Positions 41,428 through 50,416 of a stretch of 64,000 bases of DNA are shown here, in pieces. Below the pieces are notes generated by a model. That model did not search any database. It worked only from the letters and a program-made list of their open reading frames with translations, and had not been told where the DNA came from. The stretch's first letter is position 1. Each line of letters opens with the position of its first letter. Origin of the DNA: Pseudonocardia broussonetiae (GTDB lineage Bacteria; Actinomycetota; Actinomycetes; Mycobacteriales; Pseudonocardiaceae); assembly GCF_013155125.1 (NCBI RefSeq), contig NZ_CP053564.1:193501-257500 (forward strand). The letters are read 5' to 3'. Position numbers and translations under genes: made by a program.

Positions 41428-42663
41428 TCAGGCGTGGACGGCGTCGGCGTCGAGGGGCTCGTGCGTGCCGCGCAGCGCCAGGAACGTCGCCACCGCCATC
41501 ACCGCGGCCCCGACGCCGAGCACCGCCAGCGCCGGCTGCAGCCCGCCGACCACACCGGTCACGGCCACGATCAGCACCGGGCACAGGAACTGGCCGATGA
41601 ACAGCGACCCGGTCCAGATGCCGGTGCCGCGCCCGCGCTGGGCGAACGCCAGCCGGTTCATCGTCCAGGTCAGCAGCGTGGGCAGCAGCATCCCGGTGCC
41701 GAACCCGGTGACGACCGCACCCGCGACCACCAGCGGCAGCGCCGTCGAGGAGGCGACGACGAGCAGGCCCACCGCGGTCAGCGCGAACTCGACGGGCAGC
41801 AGGACCCGCGGGCCGCGGCCCGCGGTGCGGGAGAACACGAACGCCCCGACCGCGGTGGCCACCGACATGGCCGCGGCGGCGGCGCCGATCGCGGCGGGGT
41901 CGGTGACGCCGAGACCCGACAGCACGAACGACAGCTCGACGATGAGCGCGTAGAACCAGATGCCGCCCAGGAACGTGACGGCGACCGGCCCCGCCAGCGC
42001 GCGCCACGGCACGGGCTCCAGGCGCCGGCGGACCCCCTCGACGGCCGCGGGCCGCGCCGGGCTCCACAGCGCGAACACCATCGGCACCGCGATGACGACG
42101 GCGGCCGCGTAGAGCCAGAACGGCGTGCGCCAGCCGGTGGCGCCGAGCGCGCCGCCCGCGGCGAAGAACACGGTGGCCGCCAGCGCGGTCACGATCGTCT
42201 GCAGCCCGAGGTAGCGGCTGCGCCGCGCCCCGGTCCAGTAGTCGCCGATCAGCGTCGTGCAGCAGGTCATGATCGCGGCCTCGCAGACGCCGACCCCGAC
42301 CCGGCTGGCGACGATCGCGCCGAGCGTGTCGAGGTAGAGCGGCGCCGTGCCGAACACCGAGTACAGGACCATCGCGGCGATCAGCACGCGCTTGCGGTCG
42401 ACGGCGTCGGCGATCACCCCGGCGAACGGGGAGATCAGGCCGATCATCAGCGCGGGCACCGTCAGGGCGACGGGCACCAGCAGCGCGACGCCGGGGGTGT
42501 CCGCGAACTCCGCGGCCATCTGCGGCAGCACCGGCGCGAGCAGCACCGTGCCGAGCACGGACATGCAGCTCCCGGCGATCAGGAGGACGAGCTGGGCGGT
42601 GCCGGCGGTGCGGGATCCGGACGGGTCGGCGGAGCGGCGGCGGGGGACGGTCTTCTCGGCCAT
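41428..42663 (-). CDS. MFS transporter, drug-efflux type
   Basis: A 411-residue permease with twelve hydrophobic helices. SPFAGVIADAVDRKRVL is the loop 2-3 signature, and helix 5 carries GGALGATGWRTPFW, similar to motif C of 12-helix drug:H+ antiporters. It probably exports a small hydrophobic compound. The ATG has a GAGGA ribosome binding site. It is convergent with the NTF2-like gene and has no visible dedicated regulator of its own. Confidence 0.85.
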   Translation of the reverse strand: MAEKTVPRRRSADPSGSRTAGTAQLVLLIAGSCMSVLGTVLLAPVLPQMAAEFADTPGVALLVPVALTVPALMIGLISPFAGVIADAVDRKRVLIAAMVLYSVFGTAPLYLDTLGAIVASRVGVGVCEAAIMTCCTTLIGDYWTGARRSRYLGLQTIVTALAATVFFAAGGALGATGWRTPFWLYAAAVVIAVPMVFALWSPARPAAVEGVRRRLEPVPWRALAGPVAVTFLGGIWFYALIVELSFVLSGLGVTDPAAIGAAAAAMSVATAVGAFVFSRTAGRGPRVLLPVEFALTAVGLLVVASSTALPLVVAGAVVTGFGTGMLLPTLLTWTMNRLAFAQRGRGTGIWTGSLFIGQFLCPVLIVAVTGVVGGLQPALAVLGVGAAVMAVATFLALRGTHEPLDADAVHA

Positions 42664-42804
42664 CGAGAGTCCTCACGTGGGGGTGTGGTGCGTCCCACGA
42701 TCCAAGCGACGCGGCGGGCGCCGGGGAACGCCGATCTGCCGATGCGGCGCATCACCCCCGCTGATGCGTGCAACCCCCGGCGGCACCCGTTCCGTCCTCC
42801 CGGC

Positions 42805-43506
42805 ATGAAGCACGCACTCACCCTCGCCGCGGTCGCCCTCGCCCTCGCCGGCTGCGCCGCTCCCGCCGCGGCGACCGGCCCGGCCGCCGCCCCGCCCGGC
42901 ATCTCGGCCCGCGGCGTCGGGACGGTGACCGGCACGCCCGACACCGTGACGGTGGTGCTCGGCGTCGCGACGAACGGCTCTGCCGCCGCGGCCGCGCTGG
43001 AGGACAACAACACCCGGGCCGCCGCGCTGATCGAGGTGCTGCGCGGGAGCGGGGTGGCGGCCGAGGACCTGCGCACCAGCGGCCTGTCGATCTACCCGAC
43101 CTACGCCGACGGCGGCACGATCAGCGGCTACGAGGTGAGCAACCAGGTCACGGCGGTGCTGCGCGACCTCGCCGGCGCGGGCGCCCTGATCGACGCGGCG
43201 GCGCGGGCGGCCGGCGACGCCGTGCGCGTGCAGCAGATCGGCTTCTCCCTCGACGACGACGCCGAGCAGCGCGCGGCCGCCCGCGCCGACGCGGTGCGCC
43301 GGGCCGAGGCCCAGATCGCGGAGATGGCGCAGGCCGCGGGCACGTCCCCCGGCGGGCTGCTCTCGATCACCGAGATCCCGGTCGAGCCCGGGCCGCAGCC
43401 CTTCGCCGCGGCCGACGGGGCGGCCGCCCAGGAGTCGGCGGTGCCGCTGCTGCCCGGGACCCGGGACGTCACGGTCGTCGTGGAGGTGGTGCGCGCCATC
43501 GGCTGA
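42805..43506 (+). CDS. SIMPL-domain (DUF541) lipoprotein
   Basis: A 233-residue exported protein. The signal peptide ends in the lipobox LAGC (Cys 16), so it should be lipid-anchored. The rest is a SIMPL/DUF541 domain: ISARGVGTVTGTPDTVTV, VRGSG-like VLRGSGVAAEDLRTSGLSIYP, and a terminal TRDVTVVVEVV strand. SIMPL proteins form periplasmic or surface oligomers of unclear role. The gap before it (42664-42804) shows no further gene. Confidence 0.85.
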   Translation: MKHALTLAAVALALAGCAAPAAATGPAAAPPGISARGVGTVTGTPDTVTVVLGVATNGSAAAAALEDNNTRAAALIEVLRGSGVAAEDLRTSGLSIYPTYADGGTISGYEVSNQVTAVLRDLAGAGALIDAAARAAGDAVRVQQIGFSLDDDAEQRAAARADAVRRAEAQIAEMAQAAGTSPGGLLSITEIPVEPGPQPFAAADGAAAQESAVPLLPGTRDVTVVVEVVRAIG

Positions 43507-43548
43507 GCCGACGGCCGCCCGCCCCGGCGGTCACGGGAGGATCTCGCC

Positions 43549-44847
43549 ATGAGCTCCCCCCGGCACGGGCCCCGCCACCGCAGCAGCGGCGCCACCCGCA
43601 CCGGCCCGCACCGGGCGCAGCCCGGGGCGCACGGGCACGGCCACGGGCACGGCCACGGACCGCCGCCGGGCGCCGACCGCCGCGTCCGCCTGGCCATCGC
43701 CGCGCTCCTCGTCCCGGCCGCGCTCGCCACGCTCGTGGGGATCGTCCTGCTGTTCCCCTACCAGCCGGCGCAGCCGCTCGAGGGCGCCGCGGCCGTGCCG
43801 CGCGTGCCCGGCACCGTCACGGCCACCGCGCAGAGCGACTGCTCCCCCGGCGAGGGCGACCGCGGCTGCGCGGCGCTCACCGTGCGCCTGGACGGCGGCC
43901 CGGCGGCGGGGTCGAGCATCGTCACGCTCGTGTCGGTCGTGCGCGGGGTCGCCCCGTTCACCACCGGCGACGCCGTCCAGCTCTCCCTCGACGGCGACCC
44001 GGGCGACCCCGGGTCCTACCAGGTCGTCGACTTCCAGCGCGGCGTCCCGCTGCTCGTGCTGGCGCTGCTGTTCGCGGCGGCCGTCGTGGCGCTGGGCCGG
44101 TTCCGCGGGGTCGCGGCGCTGGGCTCGCTGGTGCTCACCGGGGTCGTGCTCGCCGGGTTCGTGCTGCCCGCGATCCTGGCCGGGCGCGACCCGCTGCTCG
44201 TCGCGGTCGTCGGCTGCACGGCGATCATGTTCTGCACGCTCTACCTCACCCACGGCGTCTCCGCGCGCACCTCGACCGCCGTGCTCGGGACGTTCGGCAG
44301 CCTCGTGCTCATCGGCGTGCTCGGCGTCGCGTTCGCCGCCGCGGCCCGGCTCACCGGCGCCGACGAGGACACCGCGAGCCTGGCCAACAGCCTCGGCACC
44401 GCCGTCGACGGGCGCGGCCTCGTGCTGGCCGGGCTGATGATCGGCGCGCTGGGCGCGCTCGACGACGTCACCGTCACCCAGACCAGCGCCGTCTGGGAGC
44501 TGCGCGCCGCCGACCCGACCCTGCGCCCGGCCGCCCTGTTCACGTCGGCCATGCGGATCGGGCGCGACCACGTGGCGTCGGCGGTCAACACGCTCGTCCT
44601 CGCCTACGCCGGCGCCGCGCTGCCCCTGCTGCTGCTGTTCAGCGTGGCCGAGCGGGGGCTGGCGAGCACGCTGACCAGCCAGGTCATCGCCACCGAGATC
44701 GTCCGGACGCTGGTGGGCAGCATCGGGCTCGTCGCGTCGGTCCCGCTGACGACGGCGCTGGCCGTGGCCGTGTCCACGCGCGGGCGCCTGACCGCGGACA
44801 CCGGGAACGTCCGGGCCGTCGACCCCCGAACCGCGGACGCCCGGTGA
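43549..44847 (+). CDS. YibE/F-family membrane protein
   Basis: A 432-residue integral membrane protein. The N-terminus is basic with a His-Gly run (HGHGHGHGH near 30-38). A first helix lies near 48-68, then an extracytoplasmic domain with two Cys (CSPGEGDRGC), then seven more helices including GCTAIMFCTLYLTHG and GALGALDDVTVTQTSAVWEL, the YibE/F signature. Function of the family is unknown; transport has been proposed. The His run may bind metal. Stop overlaps the aldolase gene. Confidence 0.83.
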   Translation: MSSPRHGPRHRSSGATRTGPHRAQPGAHGHGHGHGHGPPPGADRRVRLAIAALLVPAALATLVGIVLLFPYQPAQPLEGAAAVPRVPGTVTATAQSDCSPGEGDRGCAALTVRLDGGPAAGSSIVTLVSVVRGVAPFTTGDAVQLSLDGDPGDPGSYQVVDFQRGVPLLVLALLFAAAVVALGRFRGVAALGSLVLTGVVLAGFVLPAILAGRDPLLVAVVGCTAIMFCTLYLTHGVSARTSTAVLGTFGSLVLIGVLGVAFAAAARLTGADEDTASLANSLGTAVDGRGLVLAGLMIGALGALDDVTVTQTSAVWELRAADPTLRPAALFTSAMRIGRDHVASAVNTLVLAYAGAALPLLLLFSVAERGLASTLTSQVIATEIVRTLVGSIGLVASVPLTTALAVAVSTRGRLTADTGNVRAVDPRTADAR

Positions 44848-45482
44848 GCGCCCGCGCCGCCGTCGTCGACCTGTGCCGGGGGATGGTCGCGCGCGGGCTC
44901 GTCGTCGGCACCGCGGGCAACGTCTCGGTGCGCGAGGGCGACACGATCGCGGTGTCCCCCTCGGGCGTCGACTACGCGTCGCTGACGCCGGCGATGGTCG
45001 GCCTGCACGCCCTCGACGGCACCGCGCTCGACGCCCCGCTGCGCCCCACCTCCGAGCTCGCGCTGCACGTCCTGCTGCACACCCGCGACGGCGCGCGCGA
45101 CGGCGAGGTCGTGCTGCACACGCACGCCGCGGCGTCGACGGCGCTGTCGACCGTCGTCGACGAGGTGCCGCTGACGCACTACTACGCCGCGTTCTTCGGC
45201 GGCGCCGTGCGCGTGGCCCCGTACGCGACGTTCGGGACGCCCGAGCTCGCCGTGCACGTGCTGGCCGCGATGGCCGGTCGCACCGCCGCGCTGATGGCCA
45301 ACCACGGCGCCGTGCTCGTCGCCCCGGCCGTGGAGGGGGCGCTGGACCGGGCCGGGTACCTGGAGTACGTGTGCGACGTCGCGCTGCGCGCGCTGGGCAC
45401 CGGGCTGCCGCCCCGGACCCTGGACGACGCGGAGATCGCGCGCGTGGCCCGGGCCCTCGGCACGCACGGGCAGCCGCGCTGA
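44844..45482 (+). CDS. Class II aldolase/adducin-family protein
   Basis: A 212-residue class II aldolase of the fuculose-phosphate aldolase type. GTAGNVSVRE near 22-31 binds the phosphate, SPSGVDYASL carries the Ser/Asp pair, VLHTHAAAS near 90 gives two zinc His, and LMANHGAVLV the third. It would cleave or form a sugar or hydroxy-acid C-C bond using zinc. GTG 44844 overlaps the YibE/F stop (GTGA). Substrate unknown. Confidence 0.85.
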   Translation: MSARAAVVDLCRGMVARGLVVGTAGNVSVREGDTIAVSPSGVDYASLTPAMVGLHALDGTALDAPLRPTSELALHVLLHTRDGARDGEVVLHTHAAASTALSTVVDEVPLTHYYAAFFGGAVRVAPYATFGTPELAVHVLAAMAGRTAALMANHGAVLVAPAVEGALDRAGYLEYVCDVALRALGTGLPPRTLDDAEIARVARALGTHGQPR

Positions 45483-45524
45483 CCGGGTGACGGCGTCTAT
45501 GCTCGCGGTGATGGGGGGACACCT

Positions 45525-46412
45525 GTGAGCACTCCGACACCACCCGGCGTACCCGACCAGGGCGGCCCCACCGTCCTGCGCATCCTGCTGGGCACCCAGC
45601 TGCGCCGGCTGCGCGAGGCCCACGGCATCACCCGCGAGGTCGCCGGCGACGCGATCCGCGCGTCCAGCGCGAAGATCAGCCGCCTGGAGCTGGGGCGCGT
45701 CGGCTGCAAGGAGCGCGACGTCCTCGACCTCCTCACCCTCTACGGCGTCACCGACCCGGCCGAGCGCGAGGGCTACCGCGACCTCGCGACCCGCGCCAAC
45801 GCCCGCGGCTGGTGGCAGCAGCACAGCGAGGTCCTGCCCAGCTGGTTCGAGATGTACCTGCGCCTGGAGCAGGCCGCGCAGGTCATCCGCGGCTTCGAGC
45901 TGCAGTTCGTGCCCGGGCTGCTGCAGACCGAGGAGTACGCGCGCACCGTCGTCCTGCTCGGGCACCGCGGCGCCCCGCCCGCCGACGTCGACCAGCGCGT
46001 GCGGCTGCGCATGGCGCGCCAGAAGATGCTGCGCGAGCCCGAGGCCCCGCAGCTGTGGGCGGTGCTCGACGAGGCCGCCGTCAGCCGGGCCTACGGCTCC
46101 CGCGCCGTCATGCGCGGCCAGCTCGAGCACCTGCTCGAGGCCAGCCGCTGGCCGAACGTGACGATCCAGCTGCTGCCGTTCAACGCGGGCAGTCACGCCG
46201 CGGCGGGCGGCCCGTTCTCGATCCTGCGCTTCGCTGAGCCCGACCTGCCCGACATCGTCTACCTCGAGCAGCTCAACAGCGCGATCTACCTCGACAAGCG
46301 CTCCGAGGTGGAGGACTACCTCGGCGTCTGGGAGCGCCTGGTGGTGCAGGCACTCACGCCGAAGGACACCCGCCAGGCCCTGACGGACCTGATCGAGCGC
46401 CTCTACTCCTGA
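45525..46412 (+). CDS. XRE-family regulator with DUF5753 domain
   Basis: A 295-residue regulator. The HTH (LRRLREAHGITREVAGDAIRASSAKISRLE, described by its start; residues about 26-55) is followed by the DUF5753 domain, with WFEMYLRLEQAAQVIRGFE and FVPGLLQTEEYAR. This BldB/Scr1-type architecture is expanded in mycelial actinobacteria, often beside small DUF397 proteins; none is seen here. Instead a SAM methyltransferase of the DUF574 type converges on it with only 3 bp between stops. A TATGCT -10 lies at 45498-45503. Confidence 0.88.
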   Translation: MSTPTPPGVPDQGGPTVLRILLGTQLRRLREAHGITREVAGDAIRASSAKISRLELGRVGCKERDVLDLLTLYGVTDPAEREGYRDLATRANARGWWQQHSEVLPSWFEMYLRLEQAAQVIRGFELQFVPGLLQTEEYARTVVLLGHRGAPPADVDQRVRLRMARQKMLREPEAPQLWAVLDEAAVSRAYGSRAVMRGQLEHLLEASRWPNVTIQLLPFNAGSHAAAGGPFSILRFAEPDLPDIVYLEQLNSAIYLDKRSEVEDYLGVWERLVVQALTPKDTRQALTDLIERLYS

Positions 46413-46415
46413 CCG

Positions 46416-47237
46416 CTACGCCTTCCGCCCCACGCCCGCGGCGTAGAGGGTGTGGGTGGGGCTGTCGGTGGGGGTCTGGTCGTCGGGCCGCCAGTCGTTG
46501 GCGTAGGTCAGGCCCGGCTCCACGAGCTCCAGGCCCTCGAAGAACCGCTGCTGCTCGGCCCAGGTGCGGAACCGGCCGGTGCCCAGGCCGCCGTCGAGGA
46601 ACGCGCGCTCCAGCGCCTTCGCCCGCGGCTCGTCGTCGTCGAGGAAGTTGCTGAACAGCGCGTAGCTGCCCGGGCTGAGCTTCGCCGTGATCGAGGCGGC
46701 CACCCCGTACGGGTCCTCGTCGTCGGACAGGTGGTGCAGGATGCTGGCCGCGAGCACCGCGAAGGGCTGCGTGGTGTCGATCATCGAGCGCACGGCGGGG
46801 TGGTCGAAGACCGCGTCGATGTCGCGGATGTCGCCGAGGATGACCGTGGTGGTCTCGTCGTCCTCGAGCAGCGCGCGGCCGTGGGCCAGCACGATGGGGT
46901 CGATGTCGACGTAGACGACCCGCACCGAGGGGTCGACGGCGTGCGCGATCGCGTGCACGTTGCCCGCGGTCGGCAGGCCCGAGCCGAGGTCGAGGATCTG
47001 CCGGATGCCGGCCTCGCGCACCAGCCAGGTGACGGCGCGGCGCAGGTGGTTGCGGTTGTCCAGGGCGAGCTGGCTGGTCTCGGGCACGGCGCGGAACAGC
47101 GCGGCGGAGACCTGCCGGTCGATCTCGTAGTGGTCCTTGCCGCCGAGCACGTAGTCGTAGACGCGCGCGATCGACGGACGGGTCAGGTCGACGTCCGGGA
47201 TCGCGGGCGCGTCGTCGAGGCCCCTGTCGTCGCTCAT
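46416..47237 (-). CDS. SAM-dependent methyltransferase, SAV2177/DUF574 family
   Basis: A 273-residue methyltransferase of the actinobacterial PF04672 family. It begins with the diagnostic PSIARVYDYVLGGKDHYEIDR (described by its start; residues about 21-41). The SAM loop is ILDLGSGLPTAGNVH near 82, with VVYVDIDPIVLAHGR the acidic loop. Substrate unknown; several such genes sit beside XRE-DUF5753 regulators in this phylum, as here. Confidence 0.87.
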   Translation of the reverse strand: MSDDRGLDDAPAIPDVDLTRPSIARVYDYVLGGKDHYEIDRQVSAALFRAVPETSQLALDNRNHLRRAVTWLVREAGIRQILDLGSGLPTAGNVHAIAHAVDPSVRVVYVDIDPIVLAHGRALLEDDETTTVILGDIRDIDAVFDHPAVRSMIDTTQPFAVLAASILHHLSDDEDPYGVAASITAKLSPGSYALFSNFLDDDEPRAKALERAFLDGGLGTGRFRTWAEQQRFFEGLELVEPGLTYANDWRPDDQTPTDSPTHTLYAAGVGRKA

Positions 47238-47344
47238 CCGGCGTTCTCCCCACTCACGGTCGTGCCTGTCGGGCGCAGCCTATCGCCACTGATCCGTAAG
47301 ACGCGGCGGGCGGGGGACGCGTCGCGCGGGAGGAGGATGACGGG

Positions 47345-48898
47345 GTGAGCACGACGACCGACGCCCCCGCCCCGCTCCTCCCGCGCCGCACGGCCGCGCT
47401 GGTGGGCGTGCTGTCCGTCGCGGCCGCGCTGGGGGCGGGGCACCTCGTCGCCGGCCTGGTGTCGCCGGCGTCGTCGCCGTTCCTCGCCGTCGGCAACGGG
47501 GCGATCGCGCTGGCGCCGCAGTGGCTCGTCGAGTTCGCGAAGTCGGCGTTCGGCACGGCCGACAAGCCGGTGCTGCTCGCGGGGATGGCGCTCGTGCTCG
47601 CCGCGGCCGCCGCGGGTGCCGGCCTCGCCTCGCGCGCGCGGCCGCAGCCGGGCGTGCGGGCGATCACGGCGCTGGGCCTGCTGGGGTTCGCGGCCGTCGC
47701 CCTCTCCCCCGCGTTCACCCCCGTCGACCTGCTCGCCCCGGCCGCGTCCGCGGGCGCCGGGATCCTGGTGCTGCGCCGCCTGCACGCGCTCGCGCAGCCG
47801 CGCCCGGCCACCGCGGGCCCCGGCCGGCGGTCCGTGCTCGCCGGCGCCTCCGGCGTCGTCGCCTTCGGCGCGCTCGCCGCGGGCGGGCTCGGTCAGCTCC
47901 TCGGCGGGCGGCTCACCGGCTCCCGCGACGAGGTCACGGCCGCCCTGCGCGGGCTGCCGCGGGCCGAGCGCGCCCCCGCGGTCCCCGCCGGCGCCGCGTT
48001 CCCCGACCAGGGCACGCCCACGTTCCTCACGTCGAACGCCGACTTCTACCGCATCGACACCGCCCTGCGGATCCCCACGCAGACCGCCGCGGACTGGTCG
48101 CTGCGGATCCACGGGATGGTCGGGCGCGAGCTCGTCCTCACCTTCGACGACCTGCTCGCCCGCCCGCTGGTCGAGCGCACGATCACGATGATCTGCGTGT
48201 CGAACGAGGTCGGCGGGGAGTACGTGTCCACGGCCGACTTCGTCGGGGTCGACCTGCGGGCGATCCTGCTGGAGGCCGGCATCGCCCCCGGGGCCGACCA
48301 GGTGCTCTCCACCAGCAGCGACGGCCTGTGGACCGCGGGCACGCCCGTCGACGTCCTGCTCGAGCCCGACCGCGGCGCCCTGCTCGCCGTCGGCATGAAC
48401 GGGGAGGCGCTGCCGCCCGAGCACGGCTTCCCGGTGCGGATGGTCGTGCCCGGGCTCTACGGGTACGTGTCGGCGACTAAGTGGGTCACCGACCTGGAGG
48501 TCACGACGTTCGGGGCGAAGCAGGCGTACTGGTTGCAGCGCGGGTGGGGCGAGCGCGGGCCGGTGAAGACGCAGTCGCGCATCGACGCGCCGCGCGGCTA
48601 CGGCAGCACGCCCGCCGGGCGCGTCGCCGTGGCCGGGATCGCCTGGTCGCCGCCGCGGGGCGTCAGCCGGGTCGAGGTCCGCCTCGACGACGGCCCGTGG
48701 GCCGACGCCGAGCTCGCCACCGAGGTCGGCGGGCGCACCTGGCGCATGTGGCGGACCAGCGTCGACGTCGTCCCGGGCTCCCACGTCGTGGCCGTCCGGG
48801 CCACCGACGCCGACGGCACGACCCAGACCGAGGAGCGCGCCGACGTGCTGCCCGACGGCGCGACCGGGTACCACTCGGTGGTGTTCACGGCGTCCTGA
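47345..48898 (+). CDS. Membrane-anchored molybdopterin oxidoreductase, sulfite-oxidase type
   Basis: A 517-residue protein. The first 150 residues hold about four membrane helices, and RRSVLAGASG starts a further one. The catalytic domain has TITMICVSNEVGGEYV near 279-294, whose Cys would bind the molybdenum, and YGYVSATKWVTDLEV. A C-terminal dimerisation (immunoglobulin-like) domain begins near 420 (VEVRLDDGPWADAEL). It probably oxidises or reduces a small sulfur or other oxo compound outside the membrane. GTG 47345 has a GGAGGAGG ribosome binding site. Confidence 0.86.
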   Translation: MSTTTDAPAPLLPRRTAALVGVLSVAAALGAGHLVAGLVSPASSPFLAVGNGAIALAPQWLVEFAKSAFGTADKPVLLAGMALVLAAAAAGAGLASRARPQPGVRAITALGLLGFAAVALSPAFTPVDLLAPAASAGAGILVLRRLHALAQPRPATAGPGRRSVLAGASGVVAFGALAAGGLGQLLGGRLTGSRDEVTAALRGLPRAERAPAVPAGAAFPDQGTPTFLTSNADFYRIDTALRIPTQTAADWSLRIHGMVGRELVLTFDDLLARPLVERTITMICVSNEVGGEYVSTADFVGVDLRAILLEAGIAPGADQVLSTSSDGLWTAGTPVDVLLEPDRGALLAVGMNGEALPPEHGFPVRMVVPGLYGYVSATKWVTDLEVTTFGAKQAYWLQRGWGERGPVKTQSRIDAPRGYGSTPAGRVAVAGIAWSPPRGVSRVEVRLDDGPWADAELATEVGGRTWRMWRTSVDVVPGSHVVAVRATDADGTTQTEERADVLPDGATGYHSVVFTAS

Positions 48899-49518
48899 GC
48901 GACGCCGCCCCGGGCGCGCCTGCGCAGCAGCACCCCCCGCAGCCGCCGCACCCCCTCGACCACGAACCCGACGGCCGTGGCGAAGCCGAACCCGACGAGC
49001 AGCGCCGTGACGGTGTCGTGCGCGAACGCCGCCCCGCCGACGAACCCGAGCAGCGCCGACCACGACGCCGACAGGACGGTCCCGGGCACGGTGAAGGCCA
49101 CGAACCGCGACGGCGGGTAGCCGGTGGCACCGGCCGCGAGCGTCGCCACGGTGCGCCCGGCCGGCAGGAACCGGGCCGTCAGCAGGACCGTGCCGCCGCG
49201 GCGGTGCAGCAGCCGCGCGGCGCGGTCGTAGTTCTCCGCGCGGCTGCCGTGGGCGGCGTAGCGGCCCCGCACGGCCGGGCCCACCCCGCGCCCGATGAGG
49301 TAGCCCGCGCACTCGCCGAGGAACGAGCCGAACGCCGCCGCCGCGATCACCGCGACGAGGTTCTGCTCCCCGGTCACCGCCGACACCCCGGCGGCGATGA
49401 TCAGGGCCTCGCTGGGCACCACGGGCAGCAGGGCGTCGACGACCGCCATCCCGACGATCACCGCGAGCAGCCACGGCGACGCCAGTGCCGCCTCGGTCAC
49501 GAGCCGCAAGAGGTCCAC
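48598..49518 (-). CDS. DedA-family membrane protein with antisense tail
   Basis: A DedA/SNARE-associated protein. PVVPSEALIIAAG near 30-42, FLGECAGYLIGRGVG and TVLLTARFLPAGRTVATLAAG are family signatures, with four to five membrane helices. DedA proteins act in lipid flipping and envelope homeostasis. A normal DedA would end near residue 215, but no stop occurs, and the frame continues to 48598, 301 bp antisense to the end of the molybdopterin gene. The tail has no domain. GTG 49518 gives the right N-terminus. Total 306 residues. Confidence 0.75.
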   Translation of the reverse strand: MDLLRLVTEAALASPWLLAVIVGMAVVDALLPVVPSEALIIAAGVSAVTGEQNLVAVIAAAAFGSFLGECAGYLIGRGVGPAVRGRYAAHGSRAENYDRAARLLHRRGGTVLLTARFLPAGRTVATLAAGATGYPPSRFVAFTVPGTVLSASWSALLGFVGGAAFAHDTVTALLVGFGFATAVGFVVEGVRRLRGVLLRRRARGGVAQDAVNTTEWYPVAPSGSTSARSSVWVVPSASVARTATTWEPGTTSTLVRHMRQVRPPTSVASSASAHGPSSRRTSTRLTPRGGDQAIPATATRPAGVLP

Positions 49519-49663
49519 GGGAGGAACGATGCCGCGGAGCGCCACCCGGTTACATCGGGAGGAAGTCGTAGATCCCTCAGGGATGACCCCGACCCCGGGG
49601 TGAACCGTGCCGCGGTCCCGTCCGTGTGGGAGGTGACGATCCGCTCCCCACGGAGGTTCCCCC

Positions 49664-50170
49664 ATGTTCCGCAGCACCCCGGCGCTCGCCGCCGCCACCG
49701 CGATCGCCGCGATCGCCCTGACGGCCTGCGGCGGGTCCGGCGGCGGTGACGGGTACGGCGCGAGCGCCCCGGTGGCCGCGCCCGAGACCCTCGCCCCGCC
49801 CGCCGGCACCGTCCTCACCGCGAACAGCACGGCGCAGCTGGGCACCGTCGTCATCGACGGGCTGGGCTGGACGCTCTACCGCTTCGACGACGACACCGCC
49901 CAGCCCCCGGCGTCGAACTGCGCGGGCGACTGCGCCACGACCTGGCCGCCGGTGCTCGCCGAGCCCGGCACGCCGCTGACGGTCGACGGCATCGACCAGG
50001 CCGCCATCGGGACGATCACCCGCGCCGACGGCGGCGTCCAGCTCACGATCGGCGGCTGGCCGGTGTACCGCTACGCCGCCGACTCCGCGCCCGGCGCCAC
50101 CGACGGCAACGGCAAGGGCGAGAAGTGGTTCGCGGTCACCCCCGAGGGCGGGCGGGCCGAGGCGCCCTGA
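49664..50170 (+). CDS. Secreted lipoprotein of COG4315 type
   Basis: A 168-residue lipoprotein. The lipobox is LTAC (Cys 22), followed by a Gly-rich linker and two copies of the PF03640 repeat. The first repeat contains GWTLYRFDDD and CAGDCATTWPPVLA; the second contains GGWPVYRYAADSAPGATDGNG and ends KWFAVTPEG. Such proteins are surface-exposed and of unknown function. ATG 49664 has a GGAGG ribosome binding site 6 nt upstream. Confidence 0.86.
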   Translation: MFRSTPALAAATAIAAIALTACGGSGGGDGYGASAPVAAPETLAPPAGTVLTANSTAQLGTVVIDGLGWTLYRFDDDTAQPPASNCAGDCATTWPPVLAEPGTPLTVDGIDQAAIGTITRADGGVQLTIGGWPVYRYAADSAPGATDGNGKGEKWFAVTPEGGRAEAP

Positions 50171-50186
50171 GCCGCCGCGTCCCGAC

Positions 50187-50390
50187 CTACCGCGCCGCGG
50201 TCAGCACCTCGTCGAGCACGCCCTTGCGGACGTCGTCGACGAGGTCGGAGAGCTGGCCGACGCTCATCTGGATGCGCTGGCCGAAGTCGTCGGTGATCAC
50301 GATGCGCCTCTCCGGCGCCGCGGCGTCGTCGACGAACAGCTCCGGGCAGCCGCAGTTGCACTGGCCGCAGAACGTGGCGATGTGGCGCAT
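50187..50390 (-). CDS. Small cysteine-rich conserved-looking protein
   Basis: A 67-residue protein with FCGQCNCGCPELF at 7-19 (four Cys in C-x2-C-x-C-x-C spacing). A two-strand segment ERRIVITDDFGQRIQM and a helix LSDLVDDVRKG follow. The cysteine cluster could bind zinc or iron-sulfur. It ends 16 bp from the convergent lipoprotein gene and lies 26 bp downstream of the LLM flavin enzyme on the same strand, so the two may form an operon. No family name can be given with certainty. Confidence 0.7.
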   Translation of the reverse strand: MRHIATFCGQCNCGCPELFVDDAAAPERRIVITDDFGQRIQMSVGQLSDLVDDVRKGVLDEVLTAAR

Positions 50391-50416
50391 GGATCTCACT
50401 CCCGGTGGTCGGACGA

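Noticed and set aside
50187..50390. Mycofactocin precursor (mftA) partner for the MftD-like protein
   Set aside because: The small protein does not end in the Val-Tyr tail of MftA, and no mftB or mftC is nearby.
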